A stretch of 64,000 bases of DNA from Tethya wilhelma (GCA_964030475.1 CAXIPT010000011.1:1032127-1096126); one strand, 5' to 3'; shown: positions 11,301 to 21,428, numbered from the stretch's first letter. The notes: generated from the sequence alone by a model not told the origin. Translations and numbers: made by a program.

Positions 11301-14300
11301 TTCTTAACCTCTTGGACACAATACAATCATACATTTTATCTTCAACCACTTATTTATATTTGATAATTTCATATTAATATCAATTTTAATCGTATTTTTC
11401 TGCGCGAGGCACTAAACTGCGTATATCTCTAGTTATTATTATGATTACTATGATTACTATGATTAGTATAATATGTATTGGCTGATATGTATGTTGATGT
11501 GGCCATAGGGTGTGCTTACTTTGCCTAGTGCCTTAGCCTAGCTTGCACGAATGCTAAATTTCATTACTCCGTAAATCATCCAAATCCAAGGCTGTGTAAT
11601 GTTAATTAATCAGTGTGTATGCCCAATTCCTATATTTTTCAGAGGATGATTCTTATGTTGAAAGTGAAAGTGATCGGACAGAGTACCTTGAGAGTGACGT
11701 GGGAACCATTTGGAGAGGCACTCACAAACACAAGGTGCCCACTAAATGGGAGTTTGGACAGGTACGTAGGTCATATTGAATTGAAGATTACCATAATTAT
11801 AGCACAAAATATTGGCAAGAATAAAGTTTGGCGGATTGTCAAAAATTTGTGATTGGTGCATTTTATTTTGGTGGTGTAGCACATGCAACAATACAATTAT
11901 TCTACGTACTGCGCAAAAATGTCTGTTTGGCAGATTTAATATTGGCAGTCCTTACTAAAACCACCAATCCACCAATATTAAAATCTGCCAAATTTTTGTG
12001 CTATAGTTTAAAATCACTAACATAACCTAATAAAATATTAGTCATTAGTTAACATTGTTACTTTTGTCAGGCGCCATTATGGCTGGCCGGCCATATGAGC
12101 TAGGTATATACATATACGTATGGGATGATAAAACAGTGCTGCATTGCATCATGAATTTTCCTTATAAAATACACTATGGAATGCTGTACTTCTTGCTGCA
12201 GAGATCTGGATCATCCTTATATGTTATATATAATATTATTTCTTATTAAATTTGTGATAACATAAATGGATGAGAGTTTACATAATATTATGATTTGTAT
12301 AATACACTTGATTACACCGGACCAATCGTCCATTATACCCTTCCACTTCTACATAATAATATACAGTCTCATGATCTTACTCACAATCTGCAAGACTCAT
12401 CCATTAGCATGCACCTATAGTATGTTTGTTCCAAAGATATCGATGAGCTTTGCCATGGTCAGCACATAGCCATGCATGGTTCACCTCTATATCATATCCA
12501 AGCTGCACTATGGAAACAATCATAGTTTCTTCATGGCACTTATTATATCATGGGGTGCTTAATCTCACATGCACGGTGACCAAAATTTACAATTGGCTTC
12601 CATTTTGGAATCACTGCATGTTGGCAGACATTGAAGTCAAAATTGATATTATAACTCATATATACAGTAAAAGATTTAAATTTTTGCTAAGGTGTATAGT
12701 ATACCACTAGCTGCATGATATAGTCTGGATCGAAGAAATATCCCACAATTTTTTCCCAATTAAAAAAACAGATATAGTTGTTGCCATAGTTCCAGGGCAT
12801 TAATTGGTAGGAAGTTTGTGGTTTTGCTTTGTGCATGCAGCCAGGCTCTTGTATACAGACATGATTGTTCATATGCAGTGCATGAGGCACATTTTTCCAT
12901 TGTGCATTTGTCATTATTAATATAATGGTAGTAGTAATGCCCTCCTTATGTGTTACAATGACTCCACTATTGTTATTACTGTTATTGTTATTGTTGCCAA
13001 GGCGCTCACGAGGCATGGTCTCATTTCATGTTGTATGTATGTATGTCAGTCACGCTTTAAGAATGTAATTATTGTTGAGGGAATTTCCGTTTTATGCACG
13101 TGTTACGCATGCACAAAATCCACGTGGTAGGCTAGGATCATGAGATTTACACTCAGTTGTCTGCCACTGTTTTTATTTTAACTATTTTGTTGTACTTGTC
13201 TGCTTGATTAAGAGCTATGAAGAAAGTGTAAAGCAAAGCTATAGTTTCTTCTATCCACTAGCAAAGTGGTCAGGACTATTCATAGTAATTGTTGGAAATC
13301 TACATAGTTTTACTAGCCAGACTCTCAGCAAGAAATAAAATGGGAGATCGAATCTGGCTAGCGAGACCACGTTTTTGACTTCATATTCAATAATCCTGTT
13401 TGTTCACTGTTATTTGATTATTATTTAACTACAAGCCTATCACTATAATGCTTTATTTCAACTTTTTCCACATTGTTAATTTTTGGATTTCATATTCACT
13501 ATAATTCCCTTCTTAACCTCTTGGACACAATACAATCATACATTTTATCTTCAACCACTTATTTATATTGATAATTTCATATTAATATCAATTTTAATCG
13601 TATTTTTCTGCGCGAGGCACTAAACTGCGTGTATCTCTAGTTATTATTATGATTACTATGATTAGTATAATATGTATTGGCTGATATGTATGTTGATGTG
13701 GCCATAGGGTGTGCTTACTTTGCCTAGTGCCTTAGCCTAGCTTGCACGAATGCTAAATTTCATTACTCCGTAAATTATCCAAATCCAAGGCTGTGTAATG
13801 TTAATTAATCAGTGTGTATGCCCAATTCCTATATTTTTCAGAGGATGATTCTTATGTTGAAAGTGAAAGTGATCGGACAGAGTACCTTGAGAGTGACGTG
13901 GGAACCATTTGGAGAGGCACTCACAAACACAAGGTGCCCACCAAATGGGAGTTTGGACAGGTACGTAGGTCATATTGAATTGAAGATTACCATAATTATA
14001 GCACAAAATATTGGCAAGAATAAAGTTTGGCGGATTGTCAAAAATTTGTGATTGGTGCATTTTATTTTGGCGGTGTAGCACATTCAACAATACAATTATT
14101 CTGTATGTACTGCGCAAAAATGTCTGTTTGGCAGATTTAATATTGGCAGTCCTTACTAAAACCACCAATCCACCAATATTAAAATCTGCCAAATTTTTGT
14201 GCTATAGTTCAAAATAACTAACATAACCTAATAAAATATTCAGTCATTAGTTAACACTGTTACTTAACTTTGTCTTGTTCTCAAGAATTTTCAAATAATC

Positions 14301-17300
14301 AAGCATACACTGCATCGCTGCATCAAGAGTGTATGTGTAGCCTCCTACCCAGGCGCTCCCTTTTGAGGGCCTGGGTAGGAGGCTGGCTATACATGTGTAT
14401 ATTCCTCATATTCTTAGCATCAGCAAAAAAATGCTGAGTTTGTATGACTATAGTATGACATGAGCAAAAAGTGAAGAAGTAGACTACCCTATAGCACAAA
14501 ATATTGGTGAGAATAAATTTGGCGGGTTGTCAAAATTTCATGTTTAGTAGATTTTATTTTGGCAGCAGCGCACACAGCAACACACATATTCTGTATGTTT
14601 GTGCACAAAATGACTGTTTCGCGGATTTAATATTGGCAGTCCTTACCAAAACTGACAATCTGCCAATATTAAAATCCACCAAAATTTTGAGCTATACGGT
14701 ATACCTATTCATCTACACATCCCTCCCCCTCTTCTCTCCCTCACAGTACGAGGAGCACTGTCTCGACGTGGCTCTCTCTCTCCTCAGAGACTTGAGAGCC
14801 GATGACTGTCGATGTGCCGCCAAAGTGTGCAGGGGTGTGGCCTCTCAGATCACCACGAGGGACGGGTCCGGTGTCCTCGTGGGGAGCTTCAGCGGGGGGC
14901 ACGTGGGAGGCATGCACCCGGCTAGGTGGAGCGGGTCGCCAGCTATACTGCAGAAGTATCACAGATGTAACACCCCAGTTAGGTATATACCGTATATTTT
15001 TGTAGAGTTTTTCCTTATATGTAGCTGCAATGCATACCTTTGTATCAGTACTGACTGTGCAGTGACTTCTCAAAATTACAATTGGCCATATCATATTGAT
15101 CAGAAAATTATAGGTTCCCCATTTGAATGATGGCTATCAAATTCAGTATTATAATATTTTTGCAGCAGAATTTTCATTTGTGTCTTCTGAATTTTGTCTT
15201 CAAACTGGAGATTACCGTATAGCTGGTAAATTTGGCGGGCTTAAAATTTAGTGAATTCCCATTTTGGGCGACTTTAATTTGGCGATTAATTCCACATGCT
15301 GCGCCAATTCACCAAATTTACCCACCATACAGTATGCATTACTGCTCAAGCAACATATTGATTCAAATGATGTCATATTTATTCCCCTCCTCAGGTATGG
15401 TCAGTGCTGGGTGTTTGCAGGAGTGTGTGTCACTCTGCTCAGGTGTCTGGGTATAGCCTGTCGACCCGTCACCTGCTACAATGCTGCCCACTACTGTACG
15501 AAGCTCGGTCAAGTGGAACGCTACTTCACAACGGAAGGAGAGTTGGTCCCTGATCTGAGTCGAGATCAAATATGGTCAGCAGACTGCAGTATGAAATAGT
15601 GATAGAAATTGAATGATAGCGTATTTGTAGCCTCGTTCCCAGGCTCCCTCTCTGTGAGTCCTCACCCACTGGAAAATTCCAGAGAGGGAGTCTGGGAGTG
15701 AGGCGAGTGTATTTGATGCTTCACAATAATTTATATAGATGATAATTTGATCACCAAGAAAGGTTTCAAATACTTATATTCTTAGCTTTGTTCCCAGGCC
15801 TTAAACCATTTTGATTTAATTGCTTAGCAACTTGTCGACATTAATTTTGATGTAAAGATGTTAGTTTGTTTCAAATAAATAATTTAAGTTTCTTCTTTGT
15901 ATTTTATATTTTCCAAAAAAATACCAGATTATGGGACAAAATTTTACTAAAATCTTATACCCAGTTGCATTATTTCATATCCCCAGGTTCTACCATGTAT
16001 GGGTAGAGGCGTGGTGTCGCCGTGACGACCTCCCTACAGGCTATGACGGGTGGCAAGTTGTCGATCCCACGTCACAGGACAAACAGAGCGGACGCTTCCG
16101 AGTCGGCCCCGCCTCTGTGGAAGCCATACGAGTGGGGAGGAGCGGGAAAAAGTGTCCGTACGATGCCGAGTTCCTCATCTCGGAAGTGAGCGCCGACGCA
16201 AAGTATCTTCGAGTATCGAGTAGTCACACGCTTGGACAGAATCGGACAGTGGGCGTGGCATTTGTGAATCACACCGAAGTGGGAGTCAAAATTGTGACCA
16301 GCAACTTGGACGGCGATTTGGTCGAGCTCACGTCTTCATACAAAGACAGTAATATTCCGTCGGTCGAAAATGAGACTGAAAAAAAACATTCGCATTTTCC
16401 ACTGCCGACCAAAGACTGTGAGGTCAAAGTTCAGACCAGTGATACGTCCAAATATGGAGAGGCCATCACGGTGAATGTTACTATTCATAACAGAGGAGCC
16501 TTTCTGAGGACTATCGATGGGAGGGTCACGGGCAGTGTTGTCTACTACACTGGACAGCACGTCAGGAAACTTCTGAGCATGCAGTTCACTGGCACCATAT
16601 GTCCAGGACAAAGTTAGTCCAATGCATTGTGAAGTACACACATACATACTGTAGGTTGTGCTAGTAGCTTCAATCCTATGAGCACTTTCCAATGGTACTT
16701 GAAATTTTGAAATCGATAGGATATTTAGTTCAATTTTTTCTAGAGGCATTCTCAAAAAATAGATGGACTTTAGTCGGTTGTGTGTCACATATGATTAGTT
16801 GAAATAATATTGTTTTTTGTCCCATTCAAGATGCTTCAGTGAGTGTGCCAATTGAAGCCAAGAAGTACATGCGTGTGCTGGTGGAGCAGTGTATGATGCA
16901 GTTCTTTGTGGCCATCAAAGTCAGAGAGAGTAGACAACTCTTTCTACAAGTAAGAAAGCTGGGAAAGAGAATTAAAGCAAAACTTGTCTGCATGCAGACA
17001 CACACAATGTCAAGTTGGTACAGATGTACCATGATTATATGGTTAGATATAAAGGCTGGTCCACAATCACGATCTTTAAATTGCATGATGCAATTATCAC
17101 AGGGGTATAAGTAATAATGTAGTCTCCTAGCCCAGGCTTCTCATGCCTTTATAAACCATTTTTTTCGGGAATTTTCAAGGGCAAAAAAAAAAAAAAAAAA
17201 AAAGGAAAAAAAAAAGTGGGAAAAAAATTCTCTATGTAACTAATGTAGAAATATTGAGTTATGGTATATATAGTCACTCAGAAATCAAGATGCTTGTTGA

Positions 17301-17708
17301 CCATTCGAAGTATCAATTCTGATTCTCTCCCTACAGGTCCATCCCTATCAGCTCACCCTGCCTCAGTTGGACTTCCATTGTCCCAAGACGGTTGTGACTG
17401 GAGAGACATTCAGAGTGAAGATATTGTTTAGAAACATCTTCACCTGTTCGCTGTGTCGTGTGACGTTCCTGATCCAAGCTCAGGCTCTCTGTCCGCAGAG
17501 AGAGCTCACACACAAGTTAGTAAGATCAATCAATGTTTAATTTTGTTAAATGAAAAGAAAAAAAAGAAATGAAGTTATGCTAAACTTAACTGAAACTAAA
17601 ACAAGACTAAAGCTAAAATTAAAGTGTGTTTTGTTACTGTATAGTAAAGTCATAACCTCTTCCCTAGCTAAGATGCTAATAAAGTGCAAATTTGTAATGG
17701 CATCATCA

Positions 17709-17782
<74 letters not shown>

Positions 17783-17975
17783 NACACACACACACACACA
17801 CAGGCGGCTGGTCCTACCAGGTGGGCTAGTGAGCGTTGAAGTGTGCCTCAGAGCCAATGTACCCGCTAGGAGCTACACTCTCCTCGCTAACATGAGCTGT
17901 GACCTCCTCAAAGATGTCCGAGGATCAACAGTCATAGAGGTTGTCCCACCTCCATCACCACCAGCTCAGACATAG
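1538..17975 (+). CDS. Transglutaminase (protein-glutamine gamma-glutamyltransferase)
   Basis: Calcium-dependent enzyme that cross-links Gln and Lys side chains of proteins. Exons: 1538-1566, 1771-2270, 11643-11761 (or its duplicate 13842-13960), 14747-14982, 15395-15574, 15987-16612, 16831-16949, 17337-17515, 17804-17975. With one exon-3 copy they sum to 2160 nt, giving 719 aa in one frame (human TGM2 is 687). Domains in order: a short Ser/Pro/Arg N-terminus without signal peptide; the N-terminal beta-sandwich ending FNPWDPEDDSY; the catalytic core; two C-terminal beta-barrels. The triad is visible: Cys299 in YGQCWVFA, His358 in FYHVWVEAW, Asp381 in GWQVVDPTS. Spacing (59 and 23) is nearly that of TGM2. 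Intron 2 is over 9 kb and holds an opposite-strand gene and many repeats. A (CA)n tract with an 'n' abuts the last acceptor. Identity is firm; which vertebrate paralogue is closest is not decidable. Confidence 0.93.
2273..2336. repeat. (GT)n/(GC)n microsatellite just inside a donor site
   Basis: A run of GT repeats passing into CG/GC repeats begins a few bases after the donor of transglutaminase exon 2 (donor GT at 2271). The rest of 2340-2765 is intron sequence without recognisable content. Confidence 0.9.
2766..9065 (-). CDS. VWA-domain alpha-kinase, nested in a transglutaminase intron, with an in-frame stop
   Basis: Atypical Ser/Thr kinase of the MHCK/eEF2K/TRPM7 alpha-kinase class with an N-terminal von Willebrand A domain, like Dictyostelium VwkA. 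Exons on the minus strand: 9065-8751, 4766-4573, 4094-3962, 3887-2766; they sum to 588 codons in one frame. Exon 1 is a charged, probably helical N-terminus; its join across a 4 kb intron is inferred from matching phase. VWA: VDLAFLVDCTGSMSAWI (MIDAS DxTGS), then GGDEAEDVFGG and LMIHIADSPCHG. Kinase: glycine-rich FGKGGIRYAY, VFKEP (probable catalytic Lys), AFSHYTW, CDLQGI, TDPAIH, GSTNLGVGG, HKCNDIC (zinc-site residues). A single TGA at 3203-3201 interrupts the kinase domain; the frame is open on both sides and all later motifs are intact. This suggests a recent null allele or sequence error. Identity 0.9; expression as a full protein is unlikely as read. Confidence 0.83.
5003..5735. mobile_element. 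Long foldback element enclosing a second MITE
   Basis: Outer inverted arms lie at about 5003-5090 and 5660-5735. They share a TTTGTAC...GGAGCTTATGAGCGTTGC arm and a TTTCACGTTTCGTAATT arm. Inside lies a separate inverted-repeat element (5193-5573), so one element appears inserted in another. Non-coding; it sits in the long intron of the kinase and transglutaminase genes. Confidence 0.8.
5193..5573. mobile_element. MITE of the TACCGTATAGC family (inner element)
   Basis: Perfect 20-bp terminal inverted repeats, beginning TACCGTATAGCGGGAAATTT. The 381-bp body is rich in CGAAAATTT motifs and non-coding. Related ends occur at 11798, 13997, 14485, 15213 and 42696. Confidence 0.82.
5738..5770. repeat. 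Short CTAGCCAGA-type palindrome
   Basis: AGTCTCGCTAG...CTGGCTAGCGAGACT forms a near-perfect hairpin. The same palindrome core recurs at 11095-11170, 13312-13372 and 44264-44322. Confidence 0.6.
6180..6680. mobile_element. 501-bp foldback element with about 100-bp arms
   Basis: The left arm 6180-6295 is the reverse complement of the right arm about 6577-6680. It starts TATAGTAAAAATTTCAT and includes GGAATGGGCAGTGCGGTAA. The middle (6300-6575) is AT-rich and non-coding. The left arm carries a few extra bases (AGCTGAG) near its start. Confidence 0.85.
7100..7290 (+). mobile_element. Remnant of the 3' end of the hAT-like element
   Basis: About 7150-7290 matches the reverse complement of 56345-56220, which lies directly downstream of the transposase remnant at 56339-58097. 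Shared stretches include TCTGAGCAAGTTTGAAG, GGGACAGTCGGCCCATTCC and a TACGTACTACCGTACG tract. Only the non-coding end is present here. Confidence 0.7.
7471..8482. repeat. About 1 kb segment bounded by inverted repeats
   Basis: TTAAGGTTAGAGG...GAGTGGGCGG at about 7471-7500 is repeated inverted at about 8448-8482. A poly-T run (8231-8243) lies inside. Open frames within (7624-7836, 7861-8217, 8214-8411) have no recognisable protein features. I see no gene between 5800 and 8680 apart from these elements. Confidence 0.5.
9153..9161 (-). promoter_or_regulatory. Candidate TATA box of the VWA/alpha-kinase gene
   Basis: CTATAAAAG reads on the minus strand about 90 bases upstream of the ATG at 9065, behind a GC-rich stretch (9180-9290). 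Position and match to the TATA consensus are suggestive only. Confidence 0.4.
9513..10066. mobile_element. Insertion present only in duplication unit 1
   Basis: Absent from the equivalent place in unit 2 (about 12290). It starts ATGAAGAAGT and ends ACTTCTTCAT, a 10-bp terminal inverted repeat. Two internal repeats of CAAAATATGCAGCCTCCA lie at about 9637 and 9826. No coding frame seen. This looks like a non-autonomous DNA element that arrived after the duplication; a deletion in unit 2 is the alternative. Confidence 0.6.
11643..11761 (+). other. Transglutaminase exon 3, copy a
   Basis: 119 nt, acceptor TTTTTCAG, donor GTACGT. Joined to exon 2 (which ends in phase 1) it codes for the EDDSYVESESDRTEY...WRGT...KWEFGQ segment that links the beta-sandwich to the core. 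Copy b (13842-13960) differs by one synonymous base. Because the exon enters in phase 1 and leaves in phase 0, the two copies cannot both be included without shifting frame. Confidence 0.9.
11798..12005. mobile_element. MITE, TATAGCACAAAATATTGGC type, in unit 1
   Basis: Inverted ends TATAGCACAAAATATTGGC and its imperfect complement. Its duplicate is at 13997-14206 in unit 2; it was therefore present before the duplication. Related to the element at 14485-14701. Confidence 0.7.
13842..13960 (+). other. Transglutaminase exon 3, copy b
   Basis: Same 119-nt exon as 11643-11761 with the same acceptor and donor. One synonymous difference (ACT to ACC in the VPTKW stretch). This copy is the one nearer exon 4. 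Confidence 0.9.
13997..14206. mobile_element. MITE, TATAGCACAAAATATTGGC type, in unit 2
   Basis: Duplicate of 11798-12005 with a few substitutions. Confidence 0.7.
14338..14384. repeat. TAGCCTC-type foldback
   Basis: TAGCCTCCTACCCAGGC pairs with GCCTGGGTAGGAGGCT across a short loop. One of at least six dispersed hairpins of this kind in the window (also 15628, 19325, 32781, 40596, 51486). Confidence 0.7.
14485..14701. mobile_element. MITE of the TACCGTATAGC family
   Basis: Ends TACCCTATAGCACAAAATATTGG and its imperfect complement ending CTATACGGTA. It lies just before transglutaminase exon 4; its right end is about 45 bp from the acceptor at 14746. Confidence 0.7.
15213..15334. mobile_element. 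Short MITE of the TACCGTATAGC family
   Basis: Ends TACCGTATAGCTGGTAAATT and imperfect complement GGTAAATTTG...CAGTA; 122 bp, inside transglutaminase intron 4. Confidence 0.6.
15628..15705. repeat. TAGCCTC-type foldback
   Basis: TAGCCTCGTTCCCAG...CTCCCTCTCTG pairs with CAGAGAGGGAG...GGGAGTGAGGCGA, in transglutaminase intron 5. Confidence 0.65.
17713..17803. repeat. (CA)n microsatellite containing an 'n', ending at a splice acceptor
   Basis: About 45 CA units with an unresolved base at 17783, ending CACAG at the acceptor of the last transglutaminase exon. Confidence 0.95.
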
Positions 17976-18372
17976 CCCCCATACTCACTGCGAGTGAGTA
18001 GAATGTTAGAAATTGTCGATCGACACAATCATTTCCAATTTGCATCAAACTTGCACCCGGACATACACCAACTATATGTGCATTATACTTGAGCTATAGA
18101 CAATTGAGATATATAAATCTGTTTTAAATTTTTGTTCTCCATAGACCAATCTTATCCATTTTATCATCAGGTGTGCATTATATGATTTTGTGTTATATTA
18201 TATAATACAATTGTCAAAATTGTTTTTGTATTGCAAAATGTATTATTGCATGTGTTACAATAACAAAAATTATGATACAGACTACAGCAGGTTCACTCAT
18301 TTCACTGCATGATGATGTATTATCAGTAACTGTTGTGAATGTTTGCAAACTTGTGATGTCAATGGACTGCAG

Positions 18373-18917
18373 CTATTTGGAAGTTCTCTTTCTCTCTTGT
18401 GTGCATCGAGGACAGTACCACTTCCCTTTGGGCTTGGACGTCAGCTTCACACATTGGAAGTGAAACCACTCGATAGGACACTGCATAATAAGTAGAGAGT
18501 AATTTTGAAAAAAAATGCTTACAAATGGAGAGTAATATTGAAATTACTCATAAATAGAAAGTAATATTGAAATTACTCATAAATGGAAAGTAATATTAAA
18601 AATTACTCATAAATGGAAAGTAATATTGAAACTACATGTAAGTGGATAATTAGAACTATATATTATGCATAAATTAGAATAGTAATTTTGAAATTATGTG
18701 ACCGACCACCAAATGACTTACATCTTCATTGTCACAGCCAATCATCTCCCCAAAGGAAACTTGCTGACATAAGCAATATGTCGGCTCGTCAGGGTCCAAA
18801 GGTTGGCTGGTCAAGTCTGGTCTCGGCATGGGCACTTGGACAGACGATGAGAGAGAGGGCGGAGTCTCTTTCTCCTTAGAGGTTACAGCTCTGGAGTGAA
18901 TGAACAGATGAACACCA

Positions 18918-18951
<34 letters not shown>

Positions 18952-20805
18952 TCAGCAAATCAGACCACTTAGGTAAATATCTATTGAATATCTTGCTTGT
19001 ATAGACAAAAAGTTTGCTAATAGCATCCAAAAACTTACTTTTTCTTGACTGTCTTTACTTTCTTCTTTGGTGGTTTTCCTCCACCTCCACCACTCCCACT
19101 GACGCTGCTCGTAGACTGATTGAGGGAGCCCCCGTTCGTTCCGCAACTTGATACACTCCCGACGCTGTTCTCACGACCACGCCCACCCTCCTTAGAGGGA
19201 GCCTTGTCCGGCGTCACATCTTCCACTGATTTGTCGGCAGACGCAGTAGTCGATTGTCTGGGCCTCTTGTTAGCTATAAGAGACAAAGGAGGAAGAGAAC
19301 TGTTCCACAGGTGTACATTCAACCTAGCCTCGTCCCCTCGCCCCTCCCTTCCTCCTCTAAAAATAAGGAGGGAGGGGCGAGGGGACGTTAAACATGAATA
19401 ACTATGTGTTGTAGCAAATTTGGCAGCTTAGAAAAAAGAGTCATGCTGTACAAATAATGCAACTAGAAAGTTGCAATAAGTAAGATCATGAAACATGTAC
19501 AAGCCTGCTCATAATTTATTGCTTGTTAAGACATTATTATAGTACTTATACTTACAAGAGCTTCTCTTTGCTGGCTTTGGTTCATGTCCACCGTTAGGCA
19601 AAAACAGTGCTAAAGAACACAATTAAACACACACTTATAATTTAAGTTTACAATTTAAAAATAGTCATGCAAAAATTTCCACTAGACACTAATTGCTTGA
19701 AAAATTCTAGTTCTATGGTATACACGTATACTGTACATACATGGGCTATCAGCCTTGGAGCGATAGCTGCCTGCTGGGTGAGTGTAGCGAGAGTTGTGGT
19801 GGAAGTCTTCGTTCCTGTGGTTCTCTGCATCTTTACTTCTCAGATCCAACAGCTGACCACACCCCTCAGCCTAAAAGTGGGTGGAAACAAGAATCACAAA
19901 ATGACCAGAGGAGGTACGACACAAGTGTGCCTTTGCTGAGCTGGCAAGTCTCTTAATTACATTCCAATCATGTACTTCACAATGATAGTTGATCACGTGC
20001 ACCTGCTTTGCCAGCTCAGCAAAGGTGCACTTGTGTCATACCTCCTCTGCAACATGGCTAGTTCAGTCATGATACACTGTACATACAAAAGCTAAACAAA
20101 TAAATATCATTTATACTGCATATGTAACAGATGAATTTGGCAACATTAATACGCACTATGTGACATGGAGGATTGAATGAAAATCAGCCACTATTTGGTA
20201 GGTAGTTTAGAGGACTCATAAGGTGTGTCCATTCATAGATAATAGAGCCACCATGCTCTAATATCTATGATCAATTACACCTGTGAGACTATATTATAGG
20301 ATAATATTCAGCACGTACAATGTCCAAGAGTTGAGCCGATATTTCCAGCTTAGTGTTCCCAGCCTCTCTCGCCTCCAACATGCTCTCTTGTAGCCTTCGG
20401 AAACAGACCCTCTGCTGAGCAGCATTCCCCTCCTGGACTGCTTTCACCAGGTCACAACGAAGAGCCTCAATCTTTTCATAAAGACCTTCAAAAAAGGAAG
20501 TTTCAAGTCAATAAAAAGAGGAGAAAAATTGCTCAAATTGTGAAATTTTTTGTCTACTAATGCACGGATATTATAGCTATAATATCCAATGACAATTTCC
20601 CGTTATACCTATATCAATATAAATATCCATGCTACTAACCTTTTGTTTGAATGTCGACTTCTCGAAGTTGTGATACACATCTTTGTAACTCGAGAGGCAT
20701 GAACTCTACGCCTGTGTAGGAGAGGCAGTCATTTTTAAAGGTCTTACATTTACTTTTGGTAGGTAACTTACATTCAAAGTACTTGTCAAGATACGCTGCA
20801 GCCAT
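18373..20805 (-). CDS. ING: Inhibitor of growth (ING) family PHD-finger protein, ING1/2-like
   Basis: Chromatin reader subunit of histone acetyltransferase or deacetylase complexes; the PHD finger binds H3K4me3. Eight exons: 20805-20772, 20711-20640, 20485-20319, 19870-19741, 19609-19556, 19273-19039, 18890-18722, 18480-18373; total 969 nt, 322 aa, open throughout. The N-terminus ([20 protein letters not shown] then QLREVDIQ) matches the ING dimerisation helix. The middle is a low-complexity Ser/Gly/Lys region with a nuclear-localisation-like KRPR and a [12 protein letters not shown] tract. The C-terminal PHD finger ([20 protein letters not shown] then [10 protein letters not shown] ... KGKWYCPRC) has all zinc ligands and the Tyr/Met/Asp/Trp cage pattern. 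The CLC start favours the ING1/2 side over ING3. It shares a short divergent promoter with La. Confidence 0.92.
18495..18650. repeat. AT-rich tandem repeat in the last ING intron
   Basis: Four to five units of about 31-33 bp, core ATTACTCATAAATGGAAAG followed by TAATATTGAA, with minor changes between units. Confidence 0.75.
19325..19390. repeat. TAGCCTC-type foldback
   Basis: TAGCCTCGTCCCCTCGCCCC pairs with GGGGCGAGGGGACG around a short loop, in an ING intron. Confidence 0.65.
19906..20049. mobile_element. MITE (CAGAGGAGGT family), copy 2
   Basis: Inverted ends CAGAGGAGGTACGACAC and GTGTCATACCTCCTCTG with arms of about 45 bp. The interior is the reverse complement of copy 1 (225-376), so the two inserted in opposite orientation. 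In ING intron 3. Confidence 0.85.
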
Positions 20806-20888
20806 TACGAACACTTTTTGAAAACGAGAGGGATTGTTTCTAAATAAAGCGCACCACAAGTTGGTGCGCATCAATTAGAAACACCCAC
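20806..20888. promoter_or_regulatory. Divergent ING/La promoter with a large dyad
   Basis: Only 83 bp separate the two start codons. The centre (20835-20883) is a two-level dyad: TGTTTCTAA and GCGCACCA on the left mirror TGGTGCGC and TTAGAAACA on the right, with 5-bp spacers. No TATA box seen. Shared regulation is inferred from spacing and symmetry. Confidence 0.65.
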
Positions 20889-21376
20889 ATGGCAGAAGAA
20901 GTGACAACTCCCACACCGAGCGAGGCTGTGCAGGCCGAGCCAACTGGCGAAGAGCAGAAGACAGCTACTGCAACCAATGGCAAACAAGATGCCGCAACCA
21001 GTAGCGCGGCAATATCGCCTTTGGAGGAGAAAATCATAAGACAAATTGAGGTATAGTGTGTTTATGGATTTTTGTGTGCTGCCACGTGGTGTGGAAAGTG
21101 TAAAATTTTCGTCTCTTTTAGTATTATTTTGGAGACCGAAACCTTCCAAGAGACAAGTTTCTTCAGCAGGCAATTGCATCTGAACCAGATGGCTGTAAGT
21201 ATTGAGTCAGTCAGTGTCACGGTATAATTTGAAGGGTCATACCCATAATTATGTCATTTCATGTTTAGGGGTCCCAATATCAACTCTATTAACTTTCAAG
21301 CGATTAAAAGCTCTTTCTTCCGAAGCCGAGTTCATTACTACTGCTGTTGGGAAGGCCAGTTCTACTGTTGTAGAGG

Positions 21377-21428
<52 letters not shown>

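Larger units (their letters stand above)
9293..12063 (+). repeat. Tandem segmental duplication, unit 1 (contains transglutaminase exon 3a)
   Basis: The unit begins CAGGCGCCATTATGGCTGG and runs to just before the same sequence at about 12067. It matches unit 2 at over 95% by eye. Differences: about 555 bp present only here (9513-10066), an inverted 80-bp segment (11112-11197 versus 13326-13404), and scattered small indels. The open frames seen in each unit (10473-10802 and 12687-13016 on the minus strand, for example) lie in intron and are not convincing genes. Confidence 0.9.
12066..14265 (+). repeat. Tandem segmental duplication, unit 2 (contains transglutaminase exon 3b)
   Basis: Direct copy of unit 1 without the 555-bp insertion. 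The copy ends about 14265, shortly before unrelated sequence TTGTCTTGTTCTC. High identity through intron sequence implies a recent event or two haplotypes assembled in series. Confidence 0.9.

Noticed and set aside
10473..13016. Identical 109-codon minus-strand frames in both duplication units
   Set aside because: They lie in intron, contain poly-Asn from a simple repeat, and are kept only because the whole unit is duplicated recently.
11613..14051. Open frames reading transglutaminase exon 3 in another frame (MCMPNSYIFQRM start)
   Set aside because: The transglutaminase frame through the same bases is the conserved one; these include intron.
14741..15094. 117-codon open frame antisense to transglutaminase exon 4
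   Set aside because: Shadow of a conserved exon with matching splice sites on the plus strand; no protein features.
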